DNA of 64,000 bases, from NCBI GenBank assembly GCA_015179045.1, contig WHUZ01000060.1:248001-312000 (forward strand), read 5' to 3'. Each line of letters begins with the position of its first letter. The first letter of the stretch is position 1. This document shows positions 62,313 through 64,000 of the stretch, one piece after another. Origin of the DNA: Kalaharituber pfeilii. Its lineage: Eukaryota; Ascomycota; Pezizomycetes; Pezizales; Pezizaceae. A model generated the notes under the pieces. The model was not told where the DNA came from. It saw nothing but the letters and a program-made list of their open reading frames with translations, and did no database searches. The translations under genes were made by a program, and so were the position numbers.

Positions 62313-64000
62313 CTTTTTTTTTTTTTTTTTTTTTTATTTCATTAATCGCATGCCGCCCTATGGGCTATGGCGATGTTTAGATACATGGATTTGGTGATGA
62401 ATAGAGAAACTAGAAAAGAAAAGAAAAGAGAACCCCTCTACTCCTCCCCTGCCCATTCCAGGATCTCCGCCAGGTTGGCGTCCTTCTCCGGATGTCTCAG
62501 TCCTCCCGCTCCGTCTTTTATCTTTTTCTTCCATGTCTGACAGTCGTTGGTTATGTGTGCTAGGTTCTCTGGGGCTCTCCCGCACCATCTGCACTCGGGT
62601 GAGTCAGCCTTTCCTATGGTGTATCTCCACTCTTTGAGTCCCTTGTTCCCTAGTATTCCGGCCAGGGTTGCTATTCTCCTGCGGTTGTCTATGCTTTGGA
62701 GGGGTCGATAGGAGAGGTGGAGGCGATTCCGTTCTTCGGCCCTGAGGCTTTTGGCTTCTTGTCTGATCCCCGCTTCTGTGACGGTGTCGTCTTCGTATTG
62801 TATTGCCGTGCCTATCTTGGCCGCCTTGTCCGCCCTAGTGTTTCCTTCTACCCCTTTGTGTCCCTTGACCCACAACGCGGCGATGCCTTGGTCTCCCCGA
62901 TTGACGCGTTTCTCCCACTGTCTTCTGACTACCATGGATGTGCCTTCTACGTTTGGGTCGCCGTTGGCAATCGTCTGGAGTCTGGAGATGGCGGTGCGTG
63001 AGTCGGTGATGACCATTAGTTCTCCTTCTTGGTCGAGTGCCTGGCTGATGGCCATCATCTCCCCGTCGTTTATCGTGCATTTTCTTCCCAGGTATAAGTG
63101 CTCGTCTTTGCCGCGGCAGTGTGTTCCCGCTCCCGTCTGGTTGTCCATTCGGCTCCCGTCGGTGTAGACGCTCTTCCACCCCTCGTCCTCCTCTTTTGCG
63201 ATGATCTCCTCCCATCTTTCCTTGCTCGTGTCGCTGGGTTGAAAGGGGAAGACGTGTATCGGTAGCGGGTCTCGGTGTGATAGGTCGCCTCTCAGGTACG
63301 TAGTGTCCGGTGTCGGGTCTAGTATCGGTTCTTCGGGGAACCTCAGGGTCCGAGCTTCCACTCGTTCTTTCTCCCCGTGAGTGAATGTCTCTACCGATTC
63401 TAGGTTGGCTATCCCCTCCACTATGTCCCTCCTGGTTCCCCACGGGGCGCCGGTGATGTCCCTGGCAACCTTGTACTGCCATTTCTCCAATTGTCTGAGT
63501 TTCGTCTCCTTCGGGGCCCCTTTCGCGTAGGACTGCCATGCCCAGCAGCCGTAGGTGGCTATGTTCCTTGCTATGCTTGTGTAGAGTTGTCGTCGTTTGC
63601 TCGGCGGTATCTTGGTAAGTCTTTGAGCGACTCCCCAGGCTGCCTTCCCTAGGTGCAGTCTTTTCTCGAAGTGTTCCCCGAATTTGAGCTCCCAGTCCAC
63701 TGTTAGTCCTACCAGGCGGTAGCTTTTCCCCTTGGTGCCGATTATCAGGGTTTCGGCTTTCCGGGGGTCTAGCTCGAACCCTTCCTCCATGGCTTCTTGG
63801 GCTAGCTTTCTGCGGTGGGTGTCTATGTCCTTTCGGAGCTGCTTCATCGATCGGTTGGAGATGACGCTGTGGAAGTCGTCTACGTATGATCGTGTGAAAT
63901 GTCGTCTGTCGGCTTTCTCCGCTAGGGGAGCGACTCCTACCAGGAATAGGACCGGGGATAGCGGTGAACCCCGTCCGTCATTGTGCCTTTGCCTCGGACC
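62313..64000 (-). mobile_element. LINE with reverse transcriptase, RNase H and zinc knuckle (runs off the window)
   Basis: The best-preserved ORF2. Tail and family B stem-loop at 62313-62375, 3' UTR, then a frame open from the stop at 62438-62440 to about 63970. In sense order: RT GSPLSPVLFLVGVAPLA, catalytic YVDDFHSVIS with both Asp present, thumb-like EGFELDPRKAETLIIG and ARNIATYGCWAWQSYAKGAP. RNase H follows with VYTDGSR, NDGEMMAISQAL, VITDSRTAI, GNTRADKAAK (all four acidic residues kept), then a CCHC knuckle CRWCGRAPENLAHITNDC. Just upstream of GSPLS about ten bases are missing after TDG, so a frameshift breaks motif B. The copy is probably inactive in cis, but it shows what the active source encodes. 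RNase H after RT recalls the Tad/I groups of LINEs. Confidence 0.88.

Overview
The window reads as a repeat-rich stretch of a filamentous fungal (Dikarya) genome. The evidence is short GT-AG introns, two HET-domain (heterokaryon incompatibility type) genes, an HNH-nuclease gene, a C2H2 zinc-finger gene, Mutator-like and pogo DNA transposons, Ty3/gypsy and Ty1/copia relics, and many LINE fragments of a type encoding reverse transcriptase plus RNase H. I cannot fix the lineage; a transposon-swollen ascomycete (truffle-like or mildew-like) or an agaricomycete would both fit. There is no operon structure, and no tRNA, rRNA or CRISPR array was seen.

Layout. 3.2-4.9 kb: minus-strand gypsy and copia relics. 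5.0-8.5 kb: a three-level nest of LINE copies. 12.3-12.9 kb: a gene for a small secretory-pathway membrane protein. 14.5-16.8 kb: an HNH-nuclease gene split by a 66-bp retroposed insert. 17.2-20.5 kb: an inverted repeat enclosing a LINE copy that itself carries a probable solo LTR. 21-26.3 kb: ORF1-only LINE fragments and a MITE. 26.7-28.3 kb and 42.3-45.2 kb: two related Mutator-like elements (MULEs) with 9-bp target duplications. 29.5-30.4 kb: a further LINE lineage. 33.3-34.2 kb: a decayed tandem array of about 56-bp units. 38.5-39.7 kb: the zinc-finger gene. 46.6-49.0 kb: HET gene 1. 49.3-51.4 kb: inverted MULE fragments. 52.4-53.6 kb: a palindrome-rich TIR element. 54.5-57.6 kb: nested ORF1-type LINEs and a pogo relic. 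57.9-59.8 kb: HET gene 2. 62.3-64.0 kb: the best-preserved LINE ORF2, running off the window.

The most unusual feature is a set of very short (33-72 bp) inserts, each with a poly(A) tail, most with 7-14-bp target-site duplications, scattered through the whole window. They fall into two families, called A and B here, and each consists of little more than one 3'-terminal stem-loop. Family B's stem-loop is the 3' end of the RNase H-bearing LINEs. Copies show paired base changes in both of its helices, which argues that the RNA fold is under selection. Several inserts begin exactly at the base of the stem. The two MULE copies supply reciprocal filled and empty sites that demonstrate the mobility of family A. 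A second theme is LINE copies that carry an ORF1-type protein joined directly to the 3' tail with no ORF2, resembling mammalian HAL1 half-LINEs.
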